Below, in pieces: positions 27,801 to 39,000 of a stretch of 64,000 nt of DNA. Source of the DNA: Chrysomallon squamiferum. Its lineage: Eukaryota; Mollusca; Gastropoda; Neomphalida; Peltospiridae. The DNA is taken from NCBI GenBank assembly GCA_012295275.1, contig CM022665.1, forward strand, positions 48,148,564-48,212,563. Reading direction: 5' to 3'. The position numbers and the translations under genes are program-made. The notes under the pieces were generated by a model. The model made no database searches. It was given only the letters and a program-made list of their open reading frames with translations, and was not told the origin of the DNA. Position 1 is the first letter of the stretch. The number at the start of each line of letters is the position of its first letter.

Positions 27801-30800
27801 AGTGACACTTGACCATTGATTATTTGTCTTGAAATATACAAAAATAGCTAGACTTTGTTTTGTTTTTTCAACACATGTAATATTAATCTTTGTTTTAACA
27901 ATAAAAGGTGACTAATCTTTTTCTTGCAGAGATGAAAATGAGATTGTACCCCAGGTACTGGAGGCCATATTGACTCTGCCGGATACAGCTCACATTGCAG
28001 TGAGGTACACTAGTATCCACCTGATTGGTGAGCTCTGTGAGTGGATCGAACGCCACCCTCAGTTCTTAGGTAATTAACTAGATAATTAACAGTTTATAGA
28101 TAACATAGGTCAGTGTTTAATTAACAGTTTACAAATAACATAGGTCAGTGTTTAATTAACAGTTTACAATTAACAGTTTAATCATAGAAGGTGGTGGTTA
28201 TAATTTCATATTAAAAAGTCTGTAACAGAAATATATATTCTGTGTATATGTGTGTGGTGGGGGAGTTGTGTGTTTGTCTATGTACACATACTACATAAAT
28301 ATATAAATACATACATACCTACATACATACGTACATATATACATCCCTACCCCCTTACACATATACACATATACACATATACACACCTACTAAAACACAC
28401 GTGCAAACAGATACATAACAGTTTATTTACAACATACATAACTTTTATATATCAGGGAGATTTGTTTATTTATTTTCATTATTAAATGTGTGATGATTTC
28501 TATGTCTGGGAGATGATTTACAGCATGTTATATGTAAATTTATATATCTGATATAGTTTTACATGGTAGACCAGAGTCTGTACAGACTGTGTCATGTTGT
28601 GTTACAGACTGTGTTGTTACAGATATGTGTTGTGTTGTCTTACAGATCCGGTGTTACAGTTTCTGTTGATCATTTGATGTGATTTAATGATGTAGATCAG
28701 AGTCTGTACAAACTGTGTTGTGTTGTGTTGTTTAATCAGTGTTGTGTTGTTGTTTACAGACTGTTACAGTTTTGTGTTGTGTTACAGATCTGGTGTTGTG
28801 TTGTTTGTTGTATTAAAGATGTGTTGTGTTGTGTTACAGATCTGGTGTTATGTTGTTTAATCAATGGTGTTTGGTGTTACAGTGTTGTGTTACAGTGTCA
28901 TGTTGTGTTACAGATCCGGTGTTACAGTTTCTGCTGAATGGACTACAACATGCTGCTCTCGCATCGGCGGCTGCCAACGCACTGCAGAACATCTCCACCC
29001 AGTGCAGAGATCACATGACTGAGCACTTCGAGGGCCTCGTCCACATCGTCCAGGCAATGGACACCTTCAACCTGTCAGGTGATGCTGCCATTGGTCTGCT
29101 GAAAGGTAAGTCGTTACAGAGAAAACTTGTTTTTAGTTTAAAAGTAGATAATATTTTAAAACTTTAATCAGATTGTTGTTGTTTTATGTTGTTTCGGGTC
29201 CACTGAGCCAAAAAGAAAAAGATGAACATGATAGTTCAAGTATTACTGGTTATAGAGTTCATTGTTATTTACTGTGTTATTCAGTATTATTTTCTGTGTT
29301 ATTAAGTGTTATTTACTGTTGCTCAGTGTTATTTATTATGTTAGTATTATTTCCTATTATATTCAGTCCTACATACTGTTATTCAGAGTTATTTAGTGTT
29401 ATTTTCTGTGTTATTCTTTGTGTTATTCTCTTTGTTATTTTCTGTGTTATTATCAGTGTTATCTACTGTGTTATTTTCTGTGTTATTCAGGTACTGCTAC
29501 AATTCTTGGTCGACTTCCAAACACAAAAGTAGCTGAAGGCCTCACTCAACTTTGTTCTCCACAGCTCGCACCACTTAATAAGGTTTGTTGTGTCACCACT
29601 GTAATCAACTCGTATTGCTCTGCTTGACAAGGTTTATTATGTTATCACTGTAATACAAATATCTATTACTCCATGTCTATAACAGCTTAGTAAGGTTTGT
29701 TGTGTCATCACCATAATCAAAGAACTATTACCATATATATCTATAGCTAGTACTACTTAACAAGGTTTGTTGTGTCATTAGTATATTATAAGTAACTATC
29801 ACTATTTATCCAGAAAGTTTGCACCACTTAACAAGGTTTGTTGTGACATCACTACAATACAAATAACTATTATTTTTTCACTTTCATCATATGTAACTTG
29901 TTTTTTTTTTATATATTCTGTTGTATTTGTTGTTTTCCCTGTAATGGTTTATTTGTGATGCTAATTAATAACAAAAAGTGTCAGTACATTATATATAATA
30001 ATGATATGGATGTACTGAAAGTTTATAAATATTTTATATATAATAATAACAAAACAGATTTATAAAAAGTTTAGAACTTTTTTATATAATAATAATAATA
30101 ATAATAGAGATGTATTAAAAGTTGATAAACATTTTATGAAAATATGGTAAAGATTTATAAAAGGTTTTATTTAACTATAATACAGATATATTAAAAGTTA
30201 ATAAATATTGATATATAATAATATTTACAGAGATGTGTTAATATTTGATAATTTTGTTTTTTTGTTTCAGTTGTTACAAACAGAAGATAAGGAACCACTG
30301 AAACATGGATCAGAAATGGATCCCACAAAATGGCTGGATCGTCTGGCTGCAATATTCAGGTAGTGTTACTTTATTTTGACTTTTTTTACCTATTTTTACT
30401 TAAATGTGTTGTCTTTAATCATCAGTCCTGGGATTCCTAGCTGCTTTGAGATTCTGCATTCAAATGATTTAAGCAAAACTGCAGACTCCACAAAGAAATG
30501 ATGTTGAATTCCTTGTTTATTATAAGAATAGAATTTTATATATTTATATATATATATATATTTGTACTAGTACGAATTTTAAATGTGTTTAAAAACATGG
30601 ACAACATTGTTAAGTTACTAGACTAACATCTGTGTGAAGCAGTGAGAACAGTATAAAGAAATGTGTGTTTGTAAGTTAATAAATACGGGTATTTTTGTTT
30701 TTGTCAGTGTGAACAGTATAAAGAAATGTGTGTTTGTAAGTTAATAAATACGGGTATTTTTGTTTTTGTCAGTGTGAACAGTATAAAGAAATGTGTGTGT

Positions 30801-33800
30801 TTAAATATGAGTATTTTTGTTTTTGTCAGTGTGAACAGTATAAAGAAATGTGTGTGTGAGTTAATTTTTAGTTTTTTTCAGTGTGAACAGTATAAAGAAA
30901 TGTGTGTGTGAGTTAATAAATATGAGTATTTTTGTTTTTGTCAGTGTGAACAGTATAAAGAAATGTGTGTTTGTAAGTTAATAAATATGAGTATTTTTGT
31001 TTTTGTCAGTGTGAACAGTATAAAGAAATGTGTGTGTGAGTTAAATATGAGTATTTTTGTTTTTGTCAGTTTTTTGTTTTTATTTTTTTTTTTATCAGTG
31101 AGAACAGTATAAAGAAATGTGTGTGTGAGTTAATAAATATGAGTATTTTTGTTTTTATCAGTGAGAACAGTATAAAGAAATGTGTGTGTGAGTTAATAAA
31201 TGTTAGTATTTTTGTTTTTGTCAGTGAGAACAGTATAAAGAAATGTGTGTGTGTGAATTAAATATGAGTATTTTTGTTTTGTCAGGTACACAAATCCAAT
31301 GGTCACAAATGGACAGGTACATCCATGTCAACAAGTCATACAGGAGGTGAGAAATAATAAAAATTAAAATTAAAATTATGTGTTTTTCTAGCAGTCGCAC
31401 CAAATTCTTATAGTCTGTGTCTCTCACTAACTGACAGTTTTCTGATAAAACCTGCTGTTTCACTGAGCTGTTTGTAGTGATCAGTTCTAGTCTGAAATTA
31501 GAAACAAAATGTATTTATTTCAAAACTAATAAAAGAGATAAATTATACATTGTCTTTTATATGTTTTTGAACTGATTTTCAGATATGGCCGGTGTTGTCA
31601 CAGGCATGCAGCAAGTATCAGGCCGATGTGCGCATTGTAGAGCGATGTTGCAGATGTATTCGGTTTGCTGTGAGATGTCTTGGGAAGAATTCAGCCACTT
31701 TGTTAACTCCACTTGTAACTCAGATGTCTTGGGAAGAATTTTACTTTTAAATGTTAATTTTTCATCTTTCTCCACTTGTAACTCAGGTGTGTGACTGTCT
31801 CTTTATATCTTTACTTTTAAATTCTTATTTATAACAGACGTTTTTATTTCTCATATTTTTCTTTATATTTATTTTTATTAAATAAGTTGTCTTTTGAATT
31901 TCAGAAGTTTTATTTTAATTTCTTAATTTTTTTAAATATTACCAGTTGTATTTGAATTTTCTCATTGTTAAATTTCACAAGGTGTATTTTAATTTTCATT
32001 TTTAAATTAGACAAATTGTATTTTAATTTTCATTTTTAAATTTCAGAAGTTGTATTTATATTTCTATATTTTTAAATTTTACCAGTTGTGTTTTAACTTT
32101 TACATTTTTAAATTTGACAAGTAGTATTTTAATTTTCACTTTTTTAAGATTTGTAATTTTTATTTTTAAATTTCACAGTTTATATTGTAGATATTTTAAA
32201 GCTGTATTTCTGTTTCAGATGGTCAGTCTGTACCAGGCTCATCAACACTCGTGTTTTCTCTACCTGGGCAGTATCCTAGTGGACGAGTACGGCTCAGAGC
32301 AAAGCTGTGTTCCTGGTCTACTGGACATGTTACAGGTATGTTACATTTATAATGTTACAGGTATGTTACATATAATATTATATAATTATCTTTTGTTTTC
32401 TACAGTTGTGTTCTAACTGATGGTCTGATATTGTGAGAGTATTATAAGAGTGTTCAGTGTATTTTCTGAATGTTTGTTTTCTACAGTTGTGTTCTAACTG
32501 ATGGTGATATTGTGAGAGTATTTTAAGAGTGTTCAGTGTATTTTCTGAATGTTTGTTTTCTACAGTTGTGTTCTAACTGATGGTGTGATGTTGTGAGAGT
32601 ATTTTAAGAGTGTTCAGTGTATTTTCTGACTGTTTGTTTTCTACAGTTGTGTTCTAACTGATGGTGTGATATTGTGAGAGTATTTTAAGAGGTTTCAGTG
32701 TATACTCTGAATGTTTGTTTTCTACAGTTGTGTTCTAACTGATGGTGTGATGTTGTGAGAGTATTTTAAGAGTGTTCAGTGTATTTTCTGACTGTTTGTT
32801 TTATCCAGGCTTTCTGTGGTCCGACGTTCAAGATTCTAGAAGAACACAACGGTTTACGAAACCACCCAGACACAGTCGATGACCTGTTCAGACTCTCTCT
32901 GAGGTGAGGTGTTCATCCAGTCACTTTGTTAACTCAGTCCTAGAACCCTGTACACAACTTTACTGTTGTAATATTTAATTCAGTCATAGAACCCTGTACA
33001 CAGTTTTTCTGTTGTAATATTTATTAACATTATCTAAGAATCCTGTACACAGATTTTTCTATTGTAATATTTATTAACATTATCTAAGAATCACGTGTAC
33101 AATATTTGTATTGTAATATTTATTAATACGATCACCTTTATACAATTTTTCAACTGAATATTTGCCAATGTTTGATTACAACTTCATTATAAATATTATT
33201 ACAAGTTAAGATCATCTAACTGCATAGGAAATATTTGTCACTATGTTTCTAATGTATGTTTGTATATATAATATATATGTATATAATTGTGTGTGTGTGT
33301 GTGTTTACATGTTTATCTACCTGTGTGTCTCTCTGTCTGTATATCTTTCTATCTTTCTGTCTATATGCACACATACACACACACACACACAAACACTGTT
33401 TCTCTTGGTTTTAAAGATGACATCGCTTATAAAAACTGTCCGATTATCTCTGTAGAATCATTCTGTTACTGCTAGTTATAAATTGTGATATTCATCATCA
33501 CCATCATCTTGCTGTAACATTGCATCTGTTTGTGACAGGTTCATACAGAGGTCGACAGTGCCGTTTCTGCAGAGTAACATGGCGAAGCCGCTGCTGTGCT
33601 GCGCTATAGCTGCGTGTTCACTGGACCACAAGGACGCCAACGCGTCGGTGATGAAGTTCCTCACCGACTTCATTAAATGTGCCCGAGACAAAGAGGTGAA
33701 CATCAAAAAACTGTTTTCTCTCTTAAAATTATAAATATTTTCTCTTCAAAAGATGTGTTACAATTATCACTAAAAAAAATATTTTTGTTATATAACATGA

Positions 33801-36029
33801 TTCAAATGTTTTTTTTCTGAATATAATTTTATTTTTATTTTTTTAAATATAGGATCGTGAGGACTTTGAGGTGAGGAAGTCACTGGTCATAGCTCTGCTG
33901 AATGACCACGGTCAGCAGCTGGTTCACGCCTCAGTGAACGCGTGCATCTTCTGTCTCCCGTCTTACATGATTCCTGACGTTGCTGAGGTCTTGTACGAGC
34001 TCATGTTGATAGACAGGCCTGTGAGTAGTGTTATAGTGTGTTATCTCAAGTTGATAGACAGGCCTGTGAGTAGTGTTTTAATGTGTTATCTCATGTTGAT
34101 AGACAGGCCTGTGAGTAGTGGTTCAATGTGTTATCTCATGTTGATAGACAGGCCTGTGAGTAGTGTTATAATGTTATCTCATGTTGATAGACAGGCCTGT
34201 GAGTAGTGTTTTAATGTGTTATCTCATGTTGATAGACAGGCCTGTGAGTAGTGTTTTAATGTGTTATCTCATGTTGATAGACAGGCCTGTGAGTAGTGTT
34301 TTAATGTGTTATCTCATGTTGATAGACAGGCCTGTGAGTAGTGTTTTAATGTGTTATCTCATGTTGATAGACAGGCCTGCGAGTAGTGTTTTAACGTGTT
34401 ATCTCATGTTGATAGACAGGCCTGTGAGTAGTGTTATGTTATCTCATGTTGATAGACAGGCCTGTGAGTAGTGTTATAATGTTATCTCATGTTGATTGAC
34501 AGGCCTGTGAGTAGTGTTATAATGTTATCTCATGTTGATAGACAGACCTGTGAGTAGTGTTTTAATGTGTTATCTCATCTTATAACAGTGTATTTTGATT
34601 GTGATAATCACAGAGTTATACTGACCCTGTTTATTCTGCACAGACGTGTGTAATGACAGTTTATAAAATTATGTTTTCAGACATTCTGTGTGTGGTTGGA
34701 GACGACGTTGAAAGCTCTTCCTACTGAAAGCAGTGGTGGTGCTGTGACAGCAACACACAAACAACTGACAGACGTACACAAAACTATAACCAGGTATACT
34801 GCTACAGTGAACATGTAATACTACACTATATAACACACTACATGTAATACTATATAACACAGTGTATATGTAATACTACACTATGTAACACAGTGTACAT
34901 GTAATACTACACTATATAACACAGGGTATATATAATACTACAATATATAACACGGTATATGTTATACTACACTATATAACACAGGGTACATGTAATACTA
35001 CACTATATAACACAGTGTACATGTAATACTACACTATATAACACGGGGTATATGTAATACTACACTATATTACACAGTGTACATGTAATACTACACTATA
35101 TAACACGGGGTATATGTTATACTACACTATATAACACAGGGTACATGTAATACTACACTATATAACACAGTGTACATGTAATACTACACTATATAACACG
35201 GGGTCTTCACTATATAACACAGGGTACATGTGGTGGTGCTGTGTACATGCAACACACAAACAACTGACATATGTTATACTACACTATATAACACAGGGTA
35301 CATGTAATACTACACTATATAACACAGTGTACATGTAATACTACACTATATAACACAGTGTACATGTAATACTACACTATATAACACAGTGTACATGTAA
35401 TACTACACTATATAACACAGTGTACATGTAATACTACACTATATAACACAGGGTACATGTAATACTACACTATATAACACAGTGTACATGTAATACTACA
35501 CTATATAACACAGTGTACATGTAATACTACACTATATAACACGGGGTAGATGTTATACTACACTATATAACACAGGGTACATGTAATACTACACTATATA
35601 ACACAGTGTACATGTAATACTACACTATATAACACAGTGTACATGTAATACTACACTATATAACACAGGGTACACACTATATAACACGGGTATATGTAAT
35701 ACTACACTATATAACACAGTGTACATGTAATACTACACTATATTACACAGTGTACATGTTATACTACACTATATTACACAGGGTACATGTAATACTACAC
35801 TATATAACACGGGGTATATGTAATACTACACTATATAACACAGGGTACATGTAATACTACACTATATAACACTGTACATGTAATGCTACACTATATAACA
35901 CAGGGTACATGTAATACTACACTATATAACACTGGGTATGTTGTTAATATTAAAAGTTTTGTTTTCAGTGCGGAGGAAATGAAGACCGTGTCTCATGCAC
36001 TACGAGAATTTTCACGTCTCTACAGATAA
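17663..36029 (+). CDS. TNPO3: Transportin-3, importin-beta family SR-protein import receptor
   Basis: Exons: 17663-17779, 19753-19842, 20493-20534, 20770-20841, 21476-21549, 21971-22034, 22163-22255, 22692-22835, 24151-24251, 24999-25074, 25389-25451, 25916-26062, 26831-26912, 27349-27446, 27930-28069, 28914-29105, 29491-29582, 30271-30359, 31286-31346, 31583-31723, 32219-32335, 32809-32903, 33539-33695, 33853-34020, 34681-34793, 35969-36029. About 896 codons (human 923). This HEAT-repeat receptor carries RS-domain splicing factors into the nucleus and releases them to RanGTP. Landmarks: [43 protein letters not shown], the Arg-rich helix [16 protein letters not shown] that binds RS domains, [34 protein letters not shown], end FSRLYR. 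Three defects: an exon expected between 22835 and 24151 is not found, the 26831 exon is out of frame, and the 31583 exon lacks a donor at its expected end. Confidence 0.93.
18784..18868. repeat. (TTTA)n tract in TNPO3 intron 1
   Basis: Nearly pure tetranucleotide repeat bounded by T-runs. A poly-A tract lies at about 18016-18038 in the same intron. Confidence 0.85.
19340..19565. repeat. ~62-bp minisatellite in TNPO3 intron 1
   Basis: Units carrying atatagtgtactttatatta followed by ccttttagtatgtagtg repeat about four times. Confidence 0.85.
21190..21475 (+). repeat. ~39-bp array running into the TNPO3 exon 5 acceptor
   Basis: Units such as gaagtatattagatttatac then ttcaggtgaagtacaggtt repeat about seven times; each carries an acceptor-like acttcag. 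The last unit, gaagtatatttgtgtttcag, is the real acceptor ending at 21475. Confidence 0.82.
22840..23035. repeat. ~35-bp array in TNPO3 intron 8
   Basis: Units ttcacttgtcttatttacta plus tagaaacaccacag repeat about five times near the exon 8 donor. Each ends with an acceptor-like cacag or tacag. Confidence 0.85.
23770..24000 (+). other. Orphan 3' splice site followed by a degenerate repeat
   Basis: gatttttgtttctacag ending at 23786 is a textbook 3' splice site, but the following sequence (gccaccagagaatttaaact) passes within 20 bp into a ~40-bp repeat (gatttaaactgtttttaaa-type) with no donor and no resemblance to TNPO3. An exon is expected in this interval. Confidence 0.5.
24245..24830 (+). 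repeat. Array copying the TNPO3 exon 9 donor region
   Basis: The real junction is GGATAA|gtaagtgtcttatcataag at 24251/24252. Related units gataagtgtcttatcataag or gataattaagtgccttatca recur at about 24300, 24355, 24405, 24508, 24597 and, more degenerate, 24688 and 24786. Confidence 0.85.
25105..25388 (+). repeat. 41-bp array running into the TNPO3 exon 11 acceptor
   Basis: Units ggatgttacctgtatttttc plus tgtttttatttaataactaa repeat about seven times. The last one ends in tttatttaatttcag, the real acceptor at 25388, replacing aactaa. Confidence 0.9.
25452..25915 (+). repeat. ~90-110-bp repeat filling TNPO3 intron 11
   Basis: Units with aaactgtaagtaaataaa, tttctgaagtgcattacaaa and ttggccttgttaac recur four to five times between the donor and the acceptor gttttgtttctgcag at 25915. 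The motif tgtaagtaaat in each unit resembles a 5' splice site. Confidence 0.8.
26200..26820 (+). repeat. Degenerate repeat in TNPO3 intron 12 with fragments of exon 13
   Basis: The stretch is built from tttcaggatggtgtatgtat-like units. It includes a 21-bp block at 26443-26463 identical to 26875-26895 inside exon 13, and tttgaaacttcatctg at about 26656-26671, which recurs at 26848-26863 in exon 13 and at about 26936-26951 after it. Confidence 0.75.
26831..26912 (+). CDS. TNPO3: TNPO3 exon 13, poorly preserved and out of frame
   Basis: The conserved core [10 protein letters not shown] is readable (human SDLVKDLIFLI) and the donor ttcag|gtcag is good. The segment is 82 bp while both neighbours need a multiple of three: the upstream exon ends in phase 0 and the next begins in phase 0 at ATG 27349. 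The end reads PVQ in the frame that would join correctly, so one missing or extra base between about 26895 and 26905 would explain it. The upstream limit is uncertain because the expected Glu/Asp-rich start is not recognisable and an in-frame TGA lies before 26830. Confidence 0.5.
28620..28913 (+). repeat. Array containing copies of the TNPO3 exon 16 acceptor
   Basis: At 28646-28665 the first 20 bases of exon 16 (atccggtgttacagtttctg) occur exactly, preceded by cttacag as at the real acceptor (28913/28914). Shorter copies (gttacagatctggtgttgtg and similar) occur near 28784 and 28835. The intervening DNA is tgttgtgttg-type repeat. Confidence 0.88.
29250..29490 (+). repeat. Short-unit array running into the TNPO3 exon 17 acceptor
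   Basis: Units built on tgttattttctgtgttatt(cag) repeat through the end of intron 16; ttattcag occurs several times and the last is the real acceptor ending at 29490. Confidence 0.82.
29565..29880 (+). repeat. Array copying the TNPO3 exon 17 end and donor
   Basis: The real junction cacttaataag|gtttgttg is at 29582/29583. Copies of the junction fall at 29631, 29694, 29764 and 29835 (spacings 49, 63, 70 and 71). Each keeps an aag|gttt donor; the last copy still carries gcaccacttaacaag, almost the exon end itself. Confidence 0.92.
30640..31285 (+). repeat. ~60-bp array running into the TNPO3 exon 19 acceptor
   Basis: About ten units of tttttgtttttgtcagtgtg plus aacagtataaagaaatgtgt. The acceptor-like ttgtcag is present in most, and the last, tttttgttttgtcag, is the real acceptor at 31285. 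Confidence 0.9.
31583..31786 (+). CDS. TNPO3: TNPO3 exon 20 with a 63-bp 3' duplication and in-frame stop
   Basis: The family sequence ends at 31723 with LLTPLVTQ, where a donor is expected, but the next bases are atgtcttgggaagaa. This begins a second, diverged copy of the last ~49 bp (first copy from 31675), which ends in cttgtaactcag|gtgtgtg at 31786, where the only good donor lies. Reading through adds exactly 63 bp, so frame is kept, but TAA occurs in frame at codon 9 of the added part. The Arg-rich cargo helix is intact in the first copy. As given, the transcript would stop about two thirds through the protein. Confidence 0.7.
32336..32808 (+). repeat. TNPO3 intron 21: donor copy and ~80-bp acceptor array
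   Basis: Just after the real donor atgttacag|gtatg (32335) a second atgttacaggtatgttacat occurs at about 32352. From about 32393, units with tgtttgttttctacagttgt and tctaactgatggtgtgat repeat five times, each bearing a good acceptor; the last ends in gtttgttttatccag at 32808, the real acceptor. Confidence 0.9.
32925..33130. repeat. ~62-bp repeat in TNPO3 intron 22
   Basis: Units with agaaccctgtacacag and ttctgttgtaatattta repeat about four times shortly after the donor at 32904. Confidence 0.8.
34008..34575 (+). repeat. ~45-bp array: the TNPO3 exon 24 donor in 13 copies
   Basis: The real junction gatagacaggcct|gtgagt is at 34020/34021. The end of exon 24 plus donor is repeated 12 more times to about 34550, nearly unchanged (variants gcctgcgag, ttgattgac, gacagacct). 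The exon end thus reads on as LIDRP again and again, and eleven of the twelve extra copies keep an intact gcct or acct|gtgagt donor. Confidence 0.95.
34794..35940 (+). repeat. ~30-bp array filling TNPO3 intron 25, with an exon 25 fragment
   Basis: Units acatgtaatactacactata plus taacacagtgt repeat more than 30 times from the donor onward. At about 35231-35270 the array is interrupted by tggtggtgctgtg and caacacacaaacaactgaca, a copy of exon 25 (real at about 34735-34770). Confidence 0.93.
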
Positions 36030-39000
36030 CTACGTGCATGATGTCGTCACTTCAACTCTCTCTCTGCTTTGTTGTGCTGTCCTGGAAGGTTTGTGAAGCT
36101 TTTCATCACAGCATCCTTATTGTCACGATAATCATCATCATCATCATCAGCAACAAAACAACAACAACAACAACAACAACCCCACAACATCAGCAGTGCT
36201 GTTGTCACTGCGAGGTGGACTGTGTTGTGCTGCTAGTCGTGTAAGCTTACTGCAGGTGTTTTTAATTCAGTGACACGTCTCTCTCTCTCTCAGACAGCTG
36301 TTTCTATGCATGTTGCCGCCACTGGTCGCTTCTCTGTGATCTGTTACCACGACAACAGCTAGACCTGTGACTCTGACTGGAAGGTGAATGTATGAACAAG
36401 TTTTTTATGTGTGATATACGGTTTACGTGACAACAGTACACTGCCATTGGTTGGTTTCTGCGGATGTTTGTTACTATGACAACCTGACCGGTTTCTTGGG
36501 AGCTGTTTGTGATTGCTTGGACATGACGGTTACCATGACAACGAAAGTTGTGTGTGGATCTGTCTCTGTGGACAGCAGTTGTTTGAAATGCATGTAGTTC
36601 AGTCCGACGTAACCAGAGTGTGTGTTTGTAACACACAGCTCCGACTGTAACCACTGTTACTTCTACAAACAGACGATGCCTTCATCATGTAACATTATCA
36701 ACAACAGCAACAACAGCCTGTGATCACTGTGTGTAATCAAAGATTAGTTAGTTAACACGTGACCCTAGAATTTTCTAAGTTTTTATTTTTGTGTTAGTGT
36801 TCTTACTTAGCTTCTCCCCTCTTAGTTTTTCTTCATTTTGTTATTATGTATATTTTATATATATATATATATATTTTTTTTTTTTAACACAATTCTGATT
36901 TCTCCAGCGACAACAAATTTCAACAAACACTGCAGTGAAATGGTGTTTTCAAGTATCTGTGTAGTAAGTTACTGTTACTTTGATAAAACAACACTAACTT
37001 AGAAGAACAAAATCTACAGAAATGTAGAGAAAATTGATTTCTGTATGTTTAGATAAACTGAGATGAAACAGACTAAAGAGACTGAAATATTAAAAAAAAA
37101 AAAATATTGTTCTCTTCCTTGTAAAAATATCTTGTTTTGTTAACAGTTAAACAAACTGTCTCTGGTAGAGTTGTTTTGTTTTGTTAGGTGACTGCTAGAT
37201 ATCTGTCTCACAGAAAACATCTCCCTCGAAGAAAAAAACAACTGTGGCTTAACCAACAAAGTATTGATAAAAACACAAATACCTCACAGCTAGAACCTAT
37301 TTACAGCCTTTGATTGAAAAGAAAAAGAAAAAGAATCTCTTTATCTGAATCATTAAAACTATCAAAGAAAGTTTCAAACCAGATCAGTTATTACTTTTAT
37401 GTATTACTTATACAGTATGTGTTATTAGAGTGTATTCACACACAGTGTTAAATATCCATGTTATTGCCTACTGATTGTGTGTTTATTCAGTTAAAGTATA
37501 TTAGCTGTGTATTTGCACACAGAAAACATCTAACCTGCAAGTACTCAGTATTTCAATGTCTTGTTTTTTTAATTAATATGAGGGTTTTTTAACAAGTGTA
37601 TATGAAATAAATTCTGTAAAATAAAAATTGTGTATAAAGGTTCTACTCTAGTTAGTTGATACATCAACTTCAGCTTATTATAGTTTGAATTAAATCAGTT
37701 CAGTCAAAAACCACAACAGGAATAATCACAATAATAATAACCACCACCACCACAACAACAACAACAACAACAACATATTACACTGCTGTTAGTTAGTCGG
37801 TACATCAACAGAGCTAAAAGTACTGAACAAATAAGTTTAGAAAAAGAAAAAAATATGTTGTACTCCTTGTAGTTGTTGAAAACAGATAAAACTTTTGTAA
37901 ACGTCTTATTAACTATGAATTACATGTTCTACCTACTTAAAAATACTTTATCACATGTTTTTGACTAAGGTATTTAGGTATATCACATTTGTTCCTAAAA
38001 ATAAATAGTGAAATTACAAAAACTTTTTGACTAAGGTATTTAGGTATATCACATTTGTTCCTATGCTACATAGCAACATTATAAATAGTGAAATTACAAA
38101 AACTGTTTTGACTAAGGTATTTAGGTATATCACATTTGTTCCTATGCTACATAGCAACATTATAAATAGTGAAATTACAAAAACTGTTTTGACTAAGGTA
38201 TTTAGGTATATCATGCTGTTCCAGACAGAAATAACAAATGTTTTGACTAAGGTGTATGCTACACAGACAGATAACAAATAGAAAAAAGTACAAAAATTGT
38301 TGTAAGTACACATGTACTACTTCAGTTTTAATGAATTTATAAACTGTACTGTACAGTTCAGTAGTTTATAAACAATGAAACTAAAAAGACTGAGTAAACT
38401 ATGCTGTTAAAATAATCAGGTCTCACAGACAGAGTTGTTGCCCCTGTTTGATTTTCAGGTAATTGTAAATAGAGCTGAGATCTGCTTGTTAATAAAATCA
38501 TGTTAAACACAACATAGCAATCAACCCTGGTGTTAGGTTCCTTAATCAAATAATAATCTTATAAAGTTTATTTTATTTTTATTTTTTAAATTTTAAATAT
38601 CTGTGGTGTGAAATAGAAATGGTCCACTATATGTTGCTTTAATGTTTTTGAAACCTAAAACTTTTTTTTATTTTTTAAAATTTTTATTTAAATTTAAAAT
38701 ATTTGTTTGTCTTATATAGCATATCATTATGTTTATGTTATAGTACACAGTTCTGTGTTGAATATGTGCAGTATTAAACATATTGTATTATACATGGGCT
38801 GGATTTGAAACAAGAATAAAATTCTATTATTATAATCTGTCTGTGTGTGTGCGTGTTTGTATACATACACATACACAGATATATATAAATACGGATATTA
38901 GCATGTACACACACACGTACATATATATAAATATATAAATGTATGTATGCACATAATACAAAGTCTCTAACAACAGTGTCTGTTCAGACTGAGTCTATGT

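Noticed and set aside
34181-34471. Frame encoding repeated [11 protein letters not shown]-like units
   Set aside because: It is the exon 24 end and donor repeated as intronic DNA; only the first copy is taken as coding, though alternative donors could include more.
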